A stretch of 64,000 nt of DNA. Origin: Epiperipatus broadwayi. Lineage: Eukaryota > Onychophora > Udeonychophora > Euonychophora > Peripatidae. The position numbers were made by a program, and so were the translations under genes. Shown in pieces: positions 46,757-59,761 of this stretch. Each line of letters starts with the position of its first letter. Position 1 is the first letter of the stretch. Where the stretch lies: NCBI GenBank assembly GCA_028023455.1, contig JAQFVV010000144.1, positions 994,001 through 1,058,000 on the forward strand, in the 5' to 3' direction. A model generated the notes under the pieces. It was given only the letters and a program-made list of their open reading frames with translations. It had not been told where the DNA came from and made no database searches.

Positions 46757-49700
46757 ATATATATATATATATATTGTAAATGAAAATAATTTCTCTAATG
46801 ATAAATAAGAACAATAAAACTTATAAACAATTCTAATAAAATCTATGAATAATGCTAAATAAGCAACATTGTTTTATGAATAGTAGTATTCCCTTGTTGG
46901 ATAAGCCAAATGTTAAGGAAATTATTCTAATAATGAATAAAATTAATTATAAATGATACTATAAAATAATATATTGCTCATCATGTTAGACAATTAATAG
47001 CATGAATGGAACTGACTGTCATTAACTTCCCTCAGATTAGGTAATTCCAAATGTACTGAAAATATTATAACTTAGCATGCTAGTTGATCTGCAAAGTGAA
47101 TGCATTACATATTTGGGCAACTACCTATGATAAATATAATTATGAATCAAGTGGTTTTCTCCATTTACGTATTGTATATTTGAACAATCTAAATGTATTG
47201 AATAAATGTCACATTCAGGCAATTTAAAAAAAAAGATAATGAGTAAATAAATAAATTGATCACAAATGGTTTTATAGTTGTTCATATCTACATGTGCAAT
47301 GGACTTATAAATTTATAAACAGCATCATTGAATCCATATGCATGATCTTGATTAGCAAAGAAAATAAAATTTATTCACTGTTTTACTGGGTATGTCACTG
47401 GAAATATACTATAGGGTAAGATAAAATATTTATCTAATTATTCCTGCAGTAATAAATCAAAATACTTATTGTTAATAATAACAACATAAATTTATTAAAA
47501 TTTCCATTTATATGTGGTGGTTAGAACAAATAATAATTTATAACAGTAATTAACATCCTATAATGTACATTTGTAATTCATTTATAGCTCACCTGCACTA
47601 TAATATAATTAAATGTGACATATATTTTATAATTAAAATTATCAATACATATAGTCAGAAAAGGCTTAACTATAAAATTCCTTTCATGTTTATGAATTTT
47701 AATATTATTATAAAAACAATATATAACAATCAAGTAATATTTTATAAAATTATTTATCATTTTAAATTAAATTATACAAGTATTATTTATATTTTAATTG
47801 ATCTTTTATTCTTTTACTCTGGTTATTATTTTTTTATTATCTAAAACCAAACTGCATTGTAATTAACATTATTAATTTTAGAAAAAAGATTTTATAAAGA
47901 TTTATAAATGTTACCATTTTAATTTCAAGTGTTGTTAATAAGTAAAATTTTTTCTAAACAACTGTTAATATTATTACACATGAAACTTCACTTTAACTTT
48001 ATTATCTTGCAGCATTTCCTTTGGCATTTTCATGCTAGCAAACATATATTTAAATTTCCATAAGTGTTTTAATCATTAAGTGTTCTCAAGTTATTTTCCT
48101 TCATCAATACTACAATCCAAGTAGATTTTGCTGTTTTAGACTTATGGTGGTCAGTATAGCATTTTGTTGTTAATCATTCCATTTAAAATCATAGACATTG
48201 AATGAAGAGGGCACCATGCCCTTTTCTTTTTTAGACTTTCTACTCACAATTCATTTTTGTTTAGTGCTAGTCCAAAACTTATTTATAAGATGAGATAATG
48301 TTAAAATTACAAACATTTAAGGGAAAGTATGTGTTATCCCTTCTGAACATCATTTCTGTCTTTAGTAACACAAACAATGCTGTCTATATTTTTAAACACT
48401 GGTTTTTGAACATATGATTTCTTCTAATTTTAATAAAGCATTGTTGTCGTTTGATAATTTAACAAAATATTCTTTTAATTTTAATAAATAAACAACTTAT
48501 TTAGTCTACATTTATTCAAAAACAAACATATTTTTATTAAACATTTGACCTTGAATTGTTCTCTATATTTAGCAATTTATAAACCATAGAAAATCATAAA
48601 ATGAAGATGTCTTTGTATACCACAATATATTAAATTTGTTAAACACTTGGATAATTATATTTTATTATAAAACACCTGTCCTTTTATTCAATTGTTAATT
48701 GAATACCTCATTGGTCCATAAAAAAACTTAAAATGTATTGACCCACAGCACATAGTCAGTTGATAAACACTGTTTTATAGTTTTTCTCAATAGACAGAGA
48801 CCACAGTAAAGCAAAAAGCTTGAATTTGTACAGTAACAAAGATGATCTGAAATGGTGTTTTCTAAAATAAATTTTTAATAGAAAATGACAAAAAAAATGT
48901 ATAATTAGGGGGTAAAATAATGTTTTTTTTCATACAGAATCTAAAGATGATGTAATTCAATTATATCATATGCTAATATTCTATTATATTTTTAAACACC
49001 TGTATATTTGTATCATTCTGGATTTATGAATTTATGTAATATATTAATTTATTATTTTAGTTTAAAAAATTGTAAATTTAATAATTTGCATACTAATGAC
49101 TAATTATGTCTACAAAAGTATAAATAAATGTTGGGTCCTATTTTCTAAGGGCACTTTGTTTTTAAAATTTGCAAATATGCACAGAAATGTCATAAATGTC
49201 TTTATTGTAAAAAATAAAAGTTTAAAGAAATCAATATATCATAATCAAACAGCATAATGGAAAGTGTTTAATTTTTAAAAAAAAAATCTATACAATTATT
49301 TGCTTTAAATGTATCAGCATATGCTGTCCATAACTAGCTTTTCATATATTCTGCACAAGACTTTATTTTGGTAGTTTTAATTTTTTTTTGAGGAAAAATG
49401 ACAATAAAACAAGTGTAATATAACAATTATTTATAATTAATTTTTACAAAAAAATAAAGTCAGATGTCACATGACCTAATTTTTGTATATTTAAGAAATA
49501 TATAAGACCATTCACATGTATTTCTAAATGAGAAATTATTTTACTTGCATTTTTTCTGGCTTCATTTCAGCAAATTCAATTAATTATTGGTAAAAAATAT
49601 TTAAATCAGTTTTTTAAAAAAATCTCAAAAAATTTATAATTGTCAAATTTAAAAATTTAAGAATTTATATATTACAATGATTATTATTTATATAAATATG

Positions 49701-51286
49701 TTCATTTATTTGCATTCCAAACTTTTTCCAATTTACAAACTACATTGTACAATCATATACTTATCATATTTTAAATCAACATTTGAACAATACAAATTTA
49801 TAGAATTGTAGAAAAATAATGAAATATACTAATTATATTTTTTTTTGAGGCAAACTTTGAAAAACTCATTGCTAAGTTTAAATAGGATTGGCTATTTCAA
49901 ACTTAAAATATATAAATGTATTTTTGAGATTTTATAATTGAATATAACTTACTTATGTTTTCACAATAACATACAAATATAGAAATAACTTATTTGTTAT
50001 TTAATCATAAGTAAAGTCAGATTTAACAAAACTACCTTAACAATATTTTTAGTTTCTGCTGTTGAGTAAAAAACAATACAAACCATGATGCAAACATTCA
50101 CTCTCATTACAATCATCAATCAATTGCTCCGTAATAATCACTTGATAATCTTCTAAATAACACAATGGACTTTCTGGTCTGTTTATTGATGTGTGAACAG
50201 TACAGAAGAATATGGTAATGAAATTTAAAATTTGAAAATATATTTGTCTACATTATTTTAGAGTCCCTTTATCCGGAGCCTTGTGCTTGTACACCTGCCT
50301 AATTATGGCTCTTAATATATAATATGATTTGTAGTTACAACCACTTTTTCTATCTGTTTTAATAAGTAAATAAAGTACATTAAAAATATAAGCAGGATAT
50401 GAAAATAATTTTAACATTTCAAATGAATTATATAACAGTATCAGGGAAATGGAAACTACTAGAAAAGTTATTCTTGAGAAATTATTTTGGAATTGCCAAA
50501 AAGAAATTTTCAAACGTCACTTTATATTTAAAAGTGCTCTATCCAAACATATCCCTTATATAATAAAAAATAATCGATTTTTATTATTATATAATAATTT
50601 CATCTAAAAAAAATTATATATATTGAATTGTACTGAATTGGGGGAATTTTTATTAATCATAAAAAGCATTTTTTAAGTTTAACTTTCAGCTTGTATGTAA
50701 ACAGTAAACAGGGATTAAGAGATCACGTGTCCAAAACTTCAGCAGTTTTTGTTTTATATAATTATAGTGTACATTTTTTAAAAAATTCATTTTTTCTAAT
50801 ATTTGCGTACATTTATAAATTTATATTCATTGCAGCTTTATCAACATTTAAATATTCTATCAATATATTGTTAAACTATTATAAAATTCATATTTATTTA
50901 AATAAACATTTTCTAACGCTTATCTTTTTATTGATTTTTAATCATTGATTCATTGTGATTTTTTTATATATATATTTAAATTACATAATGTTTTTCTTGT
51001 ATGATTTTATTAAATACAAATCTGTAATAGAAATGAAAAGATTATTTTAGCGCGTTGAATTATTCCTTTTTCTTTTTTTAAGGGCAAGATGTGATATTAT
51101 CAATAAATCAATAGCATCTGTAGGACCGAACGTTTAAAAAAATATTGATTATTTTATAATCAGAATAAATGTTTGAATAAAATTTTATAAAATTATTGTT
51201 CTCATTTAAGTTTTAAGAGCTGATTTCAGATTAGTTAGCCACTTATGTAATAGTCATTAAGGCAATCAGTTCTCTGTATATAAATT
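46757..51286. other. AT-rich stretch, no gene recognised
   Basis: About 4.5 kb. It starts with the (AT)n flank of the retrotransposon. Frames such as 47563-47844 and 50253-50513 are dominated by Ile, Asn, Tyr and Lys, with no motif. I could not name a repeat or RNA here. It may be unique intergenic or intronic DNA. Confidence 0.35.
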
Positions 51287-51298
51287 CCACTAGAGGGC
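51287..51298 (+). promoter_or_regulatory. CTCF-like core motif
   Basis: CCACTAGAGGGC fits the CTCF consensus CCASYAGRKGGC at all 12 positions. In DNA this poor in G and C such a match is not expected by chance, but it was noticed by eye and no flanking motif was tested. CTCF is conserved in most arthropods. A TATATAAA just upstream could equally mark an old promoter. Confidence 0.35.
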
Positions 51299-52312
51299 AT
51301 GTGTTTGCTTCACACATGTAGGAGGATGTTATCATGGGAAGAGTTTTTTTTTAATGAAAAAAAAAAAAGAAACTAAATATAGCTATGAATAAAAAATTTA
51401 TTGATCAATATGCAGAAACTATTTTTATACAGAAATATTTTTTTTTATTGAAATCGATGGTGTATATAGTGTAATGCATAAGCTTATCTAGACTATACAC
51501 TGAGTTGGAATTTGGTCAAACTTGAAAATGTTTTCATACTCCAGTCAAGATCAGGATTTTTTCTTTGCCCTTAGTCAATCTAGCTATCACTCCAGTGTTA
51601 ATTAGTAAATGATTATGTAGCTTTTTTTTTAATTAGAAGGTTAAAAGAGTGGAAATACTCGAAATCTCAACAACCACCAACCTAATAAGTAATGTTTAAC
51701 GTTTCATTGCTTATCTATGAGCATCTGTTAAAACAACCTTTGCTCTTAAGTAGGACTATTTGAAGGCTGTTTTATCTTTTTTACCTATACATAAATAAAA
51801 ATCAATTAAAAATATTGTTGATAATTGCTAGCAGAAATATTTTTTTATATAAAACGATTTTTTTTTCTGTATTTTTAGAATAATGGTGAATAAATAGAAG
51901 CATATAAAAATAATTTACATTATGATGTATAAGCATGGCATTGTAAATATCTCATTAGGTATTATTCTATGATGAAAGTTTGATCACACACATATCATTA
52001 GCCACACACTTGTATATTATGACTGACATTTTTTTATTATTATTATTATATATTTTTCATGTGAAGTTAAAATTTTATTTGAATTAAGAAAATTAAATAT
52101 ATATGATTTTAGTGTGTATAAAAATTGTTTTGTATACTTTCCTCACCCATAATAAATGTATGAGCCAATAGTGTTCCTCCCCTCGATAGACATTGGTTGT
52201 TTAATCTGACAATGTAAGTGACACTTCATAATTACTTATATTGCTAAAATTGGGAGAGCAATTTGACATGCCAACAATTTAACTATATATATATATTTTA
52301 TATATCGTTACA
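51299..52312. other. AT-rich stretch, nothing recognised
   Basis: No gene. It ends in TATATATCGTTACA at 52299-52312, which repeats the outer terminus of the LTR described at 52846-54874. Confidence 0.4.
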
Positions 52313-52845
52313 TATCAGTAAACTTCCTCAAAAAAATAAAAACATTAAAAAAAAAAAAGAATTTACTTAGTGTTAGTAATTACGTTACACAAATTTGTAA
52401 TATATGAAATTTCAAAAGGACACAACTTTTTTTTTTTAAAAGACAAAACAGTAATTACAAATATAATGATAAAAAAAATGTTGACTGATGATTCCTTACT
52501 ACCAGCTAAATTTCTGCCCCTCCCTTCCAAATTTCTTTTCTTCTACCTTTAACTATTACTTACGCAAGTTGAACGATTAGATTTTAATTTAAACAAGACT
52601 TTTTAAAAAAATTATGATTTATATTTATTATTATGTTTTATTTATTACTTTTTATTCCTCGAATTTATCTTTACATATGCACAATTTTTCTTACTGGCAG
52701 TACCTTTAAGACAAAATTTCAAACTCTAACTCCATGTCAATACAACAAATATATTTATACTAATTTCAGAAAAAATATTACGGGCATGATTCACTTTTAA
52801 AATTCTCAGGGCACTCGTGTTTATTAAAGATCGGCCCAAGTTGGG
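52313..52845 (-). other. Internal stub next to an LTR
   Basis: On the minus strand this follows an LTR end. It begins with a primer-binding-site-like sequence and runs about 530 bases to a second TGTAACGATATATAAA at 52312. No gag or pol text is seen. It may be an internal deletion remnant. Confidence 0.4.
52827..52844 (-). promoter_or_regulatory. Primer-binding-site-like sequence
   Basis: The minus strand reads TGGCTACCCAACTTGGGC starting a base or two after the putative LTR end TCGATCGTTACA. Position and leading TGG fit a primer-binding site. Confidence 0.55.
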
Positions 52846-53325
52846 TAGCCAGTTGTAACGATCGAAAAACAAGTGAAGATCGAATCTAACCGCAAACTAC
52901 GATATCTGCTCTACAGGGTGCCATCTAGGCATTTAAACCTAGAAAAATTTATAGAGTAGGCAGATACACGCTGTTAAGATTCCACTTTATTTAAATATTT
53001 AGATCGTTAGCCCAAGTCATTAGCTCAGTGGAACAGCAGAGATTATAAAATATAATCCTTATATCTCAAATATAAAAAAAATAAAAGCCACTGCCAGAAA
53101 TTAACACATAAAAATATTTATTTATGCACATATAAAATCATTCTAATTTGAGGAATAAGTTTAACATTTTAGATGTTTATATTAATCTTTAATTTTACAT
53201 TTAAATAGATTTCAATAATGAGTTTAATATTTATTTAGAGTGTCGAGTATGAATAGACTATATAGATTGTATTTGAAAAGAAAATATTCTATCCCTTATT
53301 TAACCTTAGGCCAAAAAGTTCGCAG

Positions 53326-53538
53326 TCAAACTGGCATCAATCCATCTGATACATTTATGTATTCAATGTAGCATGAAAATACGACAACACAAAATACTAT
53401 ACTGTCAGGAATGTACGTCTGAACAGTAAGTAGAGTTAGAGAAGACATTGTCTCTCCACCAACAGGAATGCTACATCTGTTGGCAAGTAGAACAATAAAC
53501 CTAAAACTCCATTGGAATGGATTGCGGTCCTTTGCCAT
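53326..53538 (-). CDS. Short unidentified open frame inside the LTR
   Basis: 70 codons from ATG (MAKDRNPFQWSFRFIVLLAN...) to TGA. Codon composition looks less AT-driven than nearby frames. The segment has a hydrophobic N-terminal third and a hydrophobic stretch near residues 47-60, which could be membrane-associated. No family was recognised. It could be chance, part of the LTR's regulatory region, or a captured exon. No splice or poly(A) support could be assessed. Confidence 0.2.
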   Translation of the reverse strand: MAKDRNPFQWSFRFIVLLANRCSIPVGGETMSSLTLLTVQTYIPDSIVFCVVVFSCYIEYINVSDGLMPV

Positions 53539-54430
53539 CTTACAAACCTATCCATAGGCAAACAGAAGGTGTGTGGCGTATATATGCAATCCTGCCCATA
53601 GCGGATCTCATACTACATCTACTAATTACACAAATATATCCAATCCATTGAGCCAATTCAACTATGAAACGAATAACCTATGATTACCCTCCCTTAATAT
53701 AACTTTACAAAACTATATAGCCATTCATGCCCGACTTAAATTTAACATTTAAATATGTTCGCACAGATGAATTTTATAAAATTTGTTTTAAAATGTTGAG
53801 TATAGATTGGCTGCACAGATTCCACAGTTAAAAACATTTCAAAATAAACATAACCAATCAAAATACAAAGTCATCGATAATGTCAATTGCATAGGGAATA
53901 CAAAAAAACCCAATGGTGTTCATCATAAGACACCGCAGTGACATGATGACTTATATATTTCAATTGACTATGAAACAGCAACATAATTAACCGCTAACGA
54001 ATCTATGCAACGTCTATACCCAACTTTAAATTTCATGCATTTAAATAATTTATACGATAAGTATTAATACAATAAATAATTTATACAATAAGAAAAAAAA
54101 TGGAAATGATGTTTATCAATGCAAAACATATAAATTTAAACATTTTCAATTGATTTTAAACTTAAAAGTCAGATATAAGTTCATAAGCTTGAACGAAAGT
54201 TCTTAATAAGATTTTTAAATTTTAGAGTTCATGTCAATAGCTTACAGTAGAAGAAATCACTGCTCTTGATGTAAATTTCCACGGAGTCTTTATTTGAAAA
54301 CTTGGTCAGATGTTCCGGAGGTAGCATTAGCTGGTTCATTTTGGTATCACAGTCAGTTCATTTTTTTAAAATAGAGAGAGTGTGATATGTGCGTCCTATC
54401 ACCGACCCTCAAAAACAAACTGGAAAAACT

Positions 54431-54460
54431 CACTGAAACTCAATATTTTTCTTTTTATAG
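54431..54460 (-). promoter_or_regulatory. TATA box and initiator of the 2.0-kb LTR
   Basis: The minus strand has CTATAAAAAG (54460-54451) and TCAGT (54436-54432), with 25 bases from the first T of TATA to the A of TCAGT. TATA plus TCAGT at this spacing is the standard arthropod core promoter, so RNA from the LTR should start here and run toward lower coordinates. Confidence 0.6.
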
Positions 54461-54874
54461 TCCTCCTATGGATTCCATGAACAAAGACGTCACTGTTCCA
54501 TTTTTTCGTTATGGTCTGGGCCTTTATTTGCTGCTTCTATATTGGACAAGCTAATTCTTTATTCCTTATCTAATTTTGATCTGACTTTTTAATTACACAG
54601 CTTTTGGATAATTAATAAACAATCATTTCCATCTACAAAAATATTTTATCTTTAAGTCTTGTACTTTTTTATAAAAAAGTACATTCAAATACTTATTTAT
54701 TTGTTTTTTAAAAAATATTTTTAAAGTTTTGAATCTGTGCGAATATATACGTTTAACAAACATTTTAATTTTAGCGTTTAGTTTTTTTTTTTTTTAATAA
54801 ATTTTATTTTTATTTGCGAACTTTAAGATTTTATTTTAAATTAATGTAACGACATATTTATATATCGTTACAAT

Positions 54875-55360
54875 ATTGTGACCTTCCAGATTGGCACCAT
54901 GAAGGAATGTGAGAAGATCACATTGTGCCAAATAGTGACTAGGGTACCTAATAGATAAAAAAAAAAGAATTGTGACATAACTTAGTATATAATTTGGTTG
55001 AAAAGTTCTCAGAATGTTAATTATGGTGTACCAATCATTAAATTTTTTTATTTTATGTATGTCTAATAGGGGAAGAGGAAGATGGATTATATCAGAAATT
55101 ATCGGTATGAGAGCCAAGCCAGTGGGAATGAATATTGTTTGTCTGTAAGGCCACAATGAGTGCTTATTCATTAATTTTCTAACCTAATATTATTGCCATT
55201 CTAAGATTTGAGTGTGTGTGTCCAGTCATTTCATCTCACACTTCATTCATATTTTTAATTATCACTCAGGATATCCATCTTGCAATAACATTATTTATTT
55301 GCCTTAGAAATTGCTAATAGCTCAGTCATTAATAGACTTTTGGATTAATGTAAAGACAAA
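54875..55360. other. LTR flank, no gene supported
   Basis: The minus strand here reads TTCATGGTGCCAATCTGGAAGGTCAC just outside the LTR, in pieces resembling another primer-binding site (TGGTGCCAA). A 111-residue minus frame (54836-55171) overlaps the LTR end and has no recognised domain. Confidence 0.35.
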
Positions 55361-55382
55361 TGCACACACACGCACACACACC
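55361..55382. repeat. CA microsatellite
   Basis: A short CACACACACGCACACACACC run. Confidence 0.85.
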
Positions 55383-57479
55383 ATTAGTTAATTTTTTTTA
55401 TTAATTATTTATTGTATAAAATCTTGCATTTTAAAAAAATGTAAAAGTTATTTATTTTATTTATTATTAATTAATATTTGTAACTTCATATTTTTTTTTG
55501 TTGTTTCAAAACTCTGTTCCTAACATTTTTTTTTTTACAAGCAATAAGTTCTTGCATATTGTTAGCCTCATTATAACTAAAAAAAAAGAGGCGTGTCTAA
55601 GTAGACAGAAGTCTTTAGAAAGAAAAGTTTAGAGAAGGTAAAATATTTTCTAAAAAAAGAAATATAATAAAACAAAAGAACTTAATATTTTTATTGGAAT
55701 TCCCTACTCTGTCTTTTTAATAAGGAAACTTCTTTTATACTACTCAAGCATAAAGACCAATGTGTAATTGTGAAGGATACAGGATAATATTATTCAATAT
55801 GGAAGGATAAACTTTTAGGTGTACACCGGTTTCTAATTTTTATCAGTTAACAATTTGAACTTATTTTATTCATAATGCATAGATATTATTTAGAAAAATC
55901 GCTAATACAATTTCACTATAACGTATTTATAATAAATAGCCAGTGACACTGGAATTGTGTAAAGTAATAATAATGATATTAATTGGAAAATATATGCTGA
56001 ACTGTATAATGGAATATTTTATTGACTCTTATTTAATAAATTTTCTATTTATATTGTGTAAAATAAGGCTAAAAAAGGAGAAATTATTCATTCTAATATT
56101 TTACATTATTGGAATAATTATGTATACTAAATTACCTTACCATTTACACCCATAGGAGTGATAGAATGCAGACTTAATGATATTTAATAATCATTTATCA
56201 GAAATGTGCATAAATATGGATGACCAAATAACTTTGATCTTGATCATTATGAAAATTTACTAAATGTTGGAAATTTTAGACCAAACAGAGTTTATGAAAA
56301 ATAAATTGATTCAAATACATTGCAAAAGTTGCTTATAATGTCCATTAGGAAATCCTAAGAACATTGGAGGTTATTGCTGTCTTTGCCAAATTCATGCTTA
56401 ATCTACAGGAATAATATTTGTATGTTTTAATATTTGTCTATTCATCTTATCATCATGAACTATGCATGTGTTTCTGCTTAAAAGTTTCAAGTATGAACTA
56501 AAAAAATAAAAAATAGAACTTTTATTTTAATGACAGAAGGTTTGATATATGATAGATCTATAGATGTATTTATTTATTTATTTTCTTTTATGTTTAATTT
56601 GATATTAATTTGGTTTATTATTATTATGTACTTGTTTGCCTATCTCCTCTAGAACACCTCAGCGATTTTAGTAAAAGTTATACTAAGTGGGTCATATTTT
56701 TCTTTTGTTGTATTATGTAAAATATTATATATTCTCGTGCTCATATTATTGGTGCAAATTGCATGCTTTATCATCATTCATTAGTTGGTAATAGTAAATA
56801 GATACATGAAAACATTTATGCCAGTATTGCTGAATGGTCAGACTTATTGAACAGTATTTACACTAATTTGAAATTCGATGTTCATAATTTTTCATAGATA
56901 TATTGTCTGATGTGATTTCAAAAATATTTCATACATGATCATATATTCGTATGTATGTTCGCTATCAGAAGCTATTATATAATAGTTAAATTTATGCTTA
57001 TTTGTTTTTTATTGGTTGTGGCTGATGCTATGTCTAAAGATTGTGAGAATTTAAGAGTTTATGTATTATCGATTTGTCTTATATGAAGTGCGTTATATGC
57101 CTTTTAAGTGGAGAGGTGATTGAGAGGATGATCATGCTATTTGGATTGATTAATGCTCATTTTATTTATTTATCTATTGAGCCATGGGTGGTAGTATATT
57201 TTCTTTGATAGTATGCAATACGATAATTATATCTCTTAAAGGGAAGTGATAGATGCCCATTCATTCAGGATAAGTCGGCTGAGTTCCGCACCATTTGTGT
57301 TAGAAGAGTTTATAATTACTATGTTGAAGAATTAAGTTGATGTTTAGAGTTGTTGTTAACCCCCACACACATGTATGAAAATATTTATTTGATATAATTT
57401 TGCTCTCCCTCTTTATTCTATGTATTTATTGTCATGTAGTATATGTTAGTCATTTCAGATGACTATTTTAGTGATATCT
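55383..57479. other. AT-rich stretch, no gene recognised
   Basis: About 2.1 kb. The frame at 55943-56155 is low-complexity. Nothing else could be supported. Confidence 0.35.
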
Positions 57480-57745
57480 GTAATATACTTGACGTTGGAT
57501 TTATAATTTATTGATTAGCTCATTGTACCATCCATATTGTGAAGTTTATTCATTCCGCAAGTCAGCCGATGGAAATATAATCAATAAAATGCATTGTGAT
57601 CGTGAATTTATAAATGCGCACACATTCGGAGATCTGATAAACCTAGAGATATAGAAGGAGACCATCACTGGAATTATAAGTTCTAAGTAGCTTGTCAAAT
57701 CATATCATCCACATTATCATCATTTCATTTATTATTATTGCTGGC
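57480..57745 (+). pseudogene. Possible integrase core remnant
   Basis: Plus-strand text near 57590-57630 reads HCDREFINAHTFG and near 57696-57715 VKSYHPHYHH. The first resembles the 'HSDNGREF.N' region and the second the 'GRPRHPQSQG' region of integrases of the KRBA2/gypsy type, at about the right spacing. Stops and weak identity make this tentative. No other domain of the element was recognised nearby. Confidence 0.25.
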
Positions 57746-58936
57746 AATTCATCCTCCCGGTATGAATATAATATTATATTACAAAATTTTACTTTATTTA
57801 AAGCTAGTTTTAATAAAATTATTACTTAATCTCATATAGTAAATATAGATTTGTAGGCATACGGAAATAATTTAAATGACATTAATTGATTATTTGATTG
57901 TTTTCTTAGTTCATTGAGAGCACAGAATGGGAATAGATGATATAAACATTAGTATGTGAATATAGAATTACTTTGTGTGCTAATAATTTAATAGAGTTAT
58001 ATTATTGAAATAACAGATAAGAGGAAGAGCCTCCAAATATTAAGTATTATTTTATTTTATTTAAATATTATCTAGTCAAGTTTATAATTAATGTTAAATC
58101 ATCAATGTGTTTGTAAAAGAATGTGTCTTGTAATAAATGTTTGTTGAAGTAAGATTTCCTCTGAATTATTTTATAATATACATCTATTGACCATTTCCAC
58201 ACACACATATGTTCAACATAATATAATCATAATATTTATCAGTTTAATAGTATATGCAATTTATGTTGGTAACACTGAATTAATTGATCCAAACATTGTA
58301 TAATGTCAAGATATGGATTTTACCTTATTTAAAATAGATAGTGATGTGAAATAAAAATGAACCTGATTTTTATCATTGTCTATCCTTTATTTTATTGTAA
58401 TAATTGTCAATTTCACAATAGTCCTCCTTACTTAATAAGCATCTTATATTAGGATTGACATATTATTCATATAATAGAACCATGAGATTATTTCATCATT
58501 TAAATAAACATTTATATAGCTGTGCAATCTAAAGTAAATGCCAGTAGATTGATTATTGTTACAGTGATCCCCAAATATATTAGAAGAGTAGCATGATTGG
58601 TCTAGCATATACTTGGGTGGTGAGAGAATTGAACATATCATGATTCTTCATTTAATCCACAAATTGCTTTTTTTTGATAACTTAAATAAGTGCTTATAAT
58701 ATAACTAAATAAATATAATTATTGTTTATAAATGCTTTTCTTATTCCCATTTGCATTCTAGATGATCACAATACCCTATAACCCCCAACTGAGCTAAACT
58801 TTAGATTAATAGTATAATGAATCTTATTCATAGAGATGCAACATAAAGTATAAATTTATTCTATCTTGTATAGAATTTGCACCTGGGCATTTATTTGGGC
58901 ATGAAGTGATGTAGGTGAAGTTGTAGAGGTTACAGG
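57746..58936. other. AT-rich stretch, no gene recognised
   Basis: No supported gene. A minus frame at 58444-58641 lacks motifs. Confidence 0.4.
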
Positions 58937-58945
58937 GTGGCTGAA

Positions 58946-59205
58946 TGGCACCCAATGTGGGGCTCGATTAGTTAATGGTGGGTAAGCGAGTGGCGCACAA
59001 TGTGGTGGCTCAATTATTTAATGGTTGGTTAATTATAGAACTGGTTTTTGGCATACAATGTATTGGGCTTGATTGACTGATGATTGGTTGGTTGCCATAG
59101 TAGTTTGGATCCCCAGTATGTTAGACTTCATTGATGAATAGTTGACCACATGGGTTAGATTTTAGCACAAACAACTGTGGAAAACTTGATTGGTTAATGT
59201 GAAAG
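58946..59205 (+). repeat. Degenerate tandem repeats starting with primer-binding-site-like sequence
   Basis: Five units start at about 58946, 58991, 59049, 59106 and 59162, spaced 45, 58, 57 and 56 bases. Unit 1 opens TGGCACCCAATGTGGGGCTC, a form very like retrotransposon primer-binding sites. Later units open TGGCGCACAATG, TGGCATACAATG, TGGATCCCCAGTATG and TAGCACAAAC. Most units carry a downstream GATTGGTTAATGG-like segment. Divergence increases toward the right. The array lies about 0.5 kb before the Gag-like gene, where an element's leader would be. Confidence 0.65.
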
Positions 59206-59755
59206 CTATAAGTTATTGTGACTATCTAGTTGCAGAGATGGCAGTACTAGTTTAGGCATAGTCAGTATTCATGAATGAAATTGACAGGATGCTATGGATG
59301 TTGGCTATAATACTTTAATGCATTCAGTAAACCATAAATATAAGTGAACACACTTGAATTATTTTATCTCTATTGCTAATTTTAATTGATATAATTTGAA
59401 TATAACCATAAATGGATCATGCAAACCTTAGTTGATAATTCCAGCTATGTTTGGATCGGTGTTATCTGATTAATATTTTTTTGTGTGTGTGTGGAGATCG
59501 AATGTTACATGGGGGAATAAAATTGAACAGATTGTAGACATTCTGTGTAGTTTTGTATGATGATGGTGAGTTTGGATTGTTGGTTTGGTGGAAGTTGGGG
59601 CTGGTGAGCCTTATTTTCTTTGAGTAGTATGCAAATAGATTTTAAAGGACTGTATATAATGGAAGAATTAAATTTATATGATAGTTTGGGTGGGCCCCAA
59701 GAGATACCATCCCCAGACACTGTTGCATTGTCAACCTGACATTGAGTCAGGAAAT
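59206..59755 (+). other. Leader region before the Gag-like gene
   Basis: Mixed composition with a TGTGTGTGTGTGG run near 59482. The short frame at 59678 precedes the Gag-like reading in the same register, but a start at 59762 (MDMSNEK) looks more natural. Confidence 0.4.
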
Positions 59756-59761
59756 GAAACC

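Larger units (their letters stand above)
52846..54874 (-). mobile_element. 2.0-kb LTR with core promoter, body missing
   Basis: Minus-strand boundaries are TGTAACGATATATAAA (54874) and TTTTTCGATCGTTACA (52846), i.e. TG...CA with matched short inverted ends. About 415 bases from the start lies CTATAAAAAG with TCAGT 25 bases further, a typical insect LTR promoter. A primer-binding-site-like sequence follows the other end. No second full LTR or internal genes were found in the window. It is probably a 5' LTR left after deletion, or a solo LTR. A GC-richer segment at 53320-53640 holds a minus frame of 70 codons, listed separately. Confidence 0.6.

Noticed and set aside
54836-55171. Minus-strand frame of 111 residues
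   Set aside because: It crosses the LTR boundary at 54874 and shows no domain; a chance frame is more likely.
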